Assembly (NCBI GenBank): GCA_013400975.1 | Contig: WBMZ01011753.1 | Coordinates: 186,001-250,000 of the forward strand | Source of the DNA: Atrichornis clamosus | Lineage: Eukaryota; Chordata; Aves; Passeriformes; Menuridae | Length of the DNA stretch: 64,000 nucleotides | Direction: 5' to 3' | Shown: one piece after another, positions 63,660 to 64,000 of the stretch | Layout of the letters: each line of letters starts with the position of its first letter | Position numbering within the stretch: the first letter of the stretch is position 1 | Translations under genes and position numbers: made by a program | Notes under the pieces: model-generated | The model's database searches: none | What the model was told of the DNA's origin: nothing | The model's input: only the letters and a program-made list of their open reading frames with translations

Positions 63660-63775
63660 GGGAAATTAGCATGTCCTAACTTCTGTGCTGCTGGAACAGG
63701 CTGCCTGACTGTGTGAGAGAGCTTATTTAAGTCTCACTTGGGCATCTCTGGTATTAATAGGAATTCTGTGATGGT
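63660..63775 (+). mobile_element. Possible CR1 LINE 3' remnant
   Basis: gctgctggaacaggctgcct and a terminal ggaattctgtgatggtatgg resemble the CR1 3' region, but the intervening part is degraded. Confidence 0.35.
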
Positions 63776-64000
63776 ATGGAGGAAAATAATCAGCCCCTGG
63801 CAAATTTCTTTCCTAATTATTATTATTCCATGCTATCTTTATGTGAGAGAAGGTGCAGTTCATCAAACATATAAAAGCAGAAGACAAGAGATATTGCTTT
63901 AAGGAAAAGTAACTTAAAAATAAAGAAATATAGGGAAAATGATACAAGTATTATAAACCAGTGCAAATTCAATGATAAAACACAAGAGAATATGGTAAAT

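Larger units (their letters stand above)
49527..64000 (-). other. Presumed upstream intron of long DCLK1, with CR1 copies and unassigned exon-like segments
   Basis: The exon before 49526 should encode the end of the second DCX domain, but neither it nor any other DCX exon was found up to 64000. The block holds CR1 fragments in both orientations (51909-53512, 53520-53990, 59597-59812, 60770-61003, possibly 63660-63775). It also has a series of minus-strand open segments with splice sites between 55688 and about 62906, listed separately. Confidence 0.7.

Overview
The window is vertebrate nuclear DNA, most likely from a bird: AT-rich, with large introns, short GT-AG exons and several decayed CR1 LINE copies, the dominant LINE of birds and other sauropsids. 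There is no prokaryote-like gene organisation. One gene accounts for most of what can be named: the middle of DCLK1 (doublecortin-like kinase 1), on the minus strand, so it reads from high to low coordinates. I placed ten DCLK1 coding exons by translation and by reading both splice sites; every junction keeps the reading frame.

Layout in transcription order. At 49410-49526 is the Ser/Pro-rich linker exon that follows the doublecortin domains; the DCX exons lie beyond 64000. At 37474-37492 is the alternative first coding exon (MLELIE) of the short, DCX-less isoforms, with a TATA-like box about 325 bases upstream. Both splice in phase 1 to the common exon at 36466-36560. From there the transcript either ends in the CARP/DCL terminal exon at 30523-30579 (a short tail and a stop) or skips it and runs into the kinase: 18875-18959, 17401-17509 (glycine-rich loop), 12567-12624 (ATP-binding lysine), 11720-11839 (C-helix and hinge), 5799-5945 (catalytic loop) and 631-764 (DFG to APE). 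The rest of the kinase domain and the C-terminal tail lie below position 1. Two starts and two ends allow four products: full-length DCLK1, DCL, short kinase and CARP.

The block at 49.5-64 kb should be an intron of DCLK1. It holds CR1 copies in both orientations and a set of unrecognised, coding-looking exons on the minus strand (around 62.9, 62.3, 58.0 and 55.8 kb). These could join in phase 0 and end in a coiled-coil terminal exon. This possible nested gene is the least explained part of the window. Other points of interest are a near-perfect 43-base inverted repeat at 11305-11407, inside a kinase-domain intron, and an isolated GC/CpG-rich patch at about 26.38-26.7 kb.
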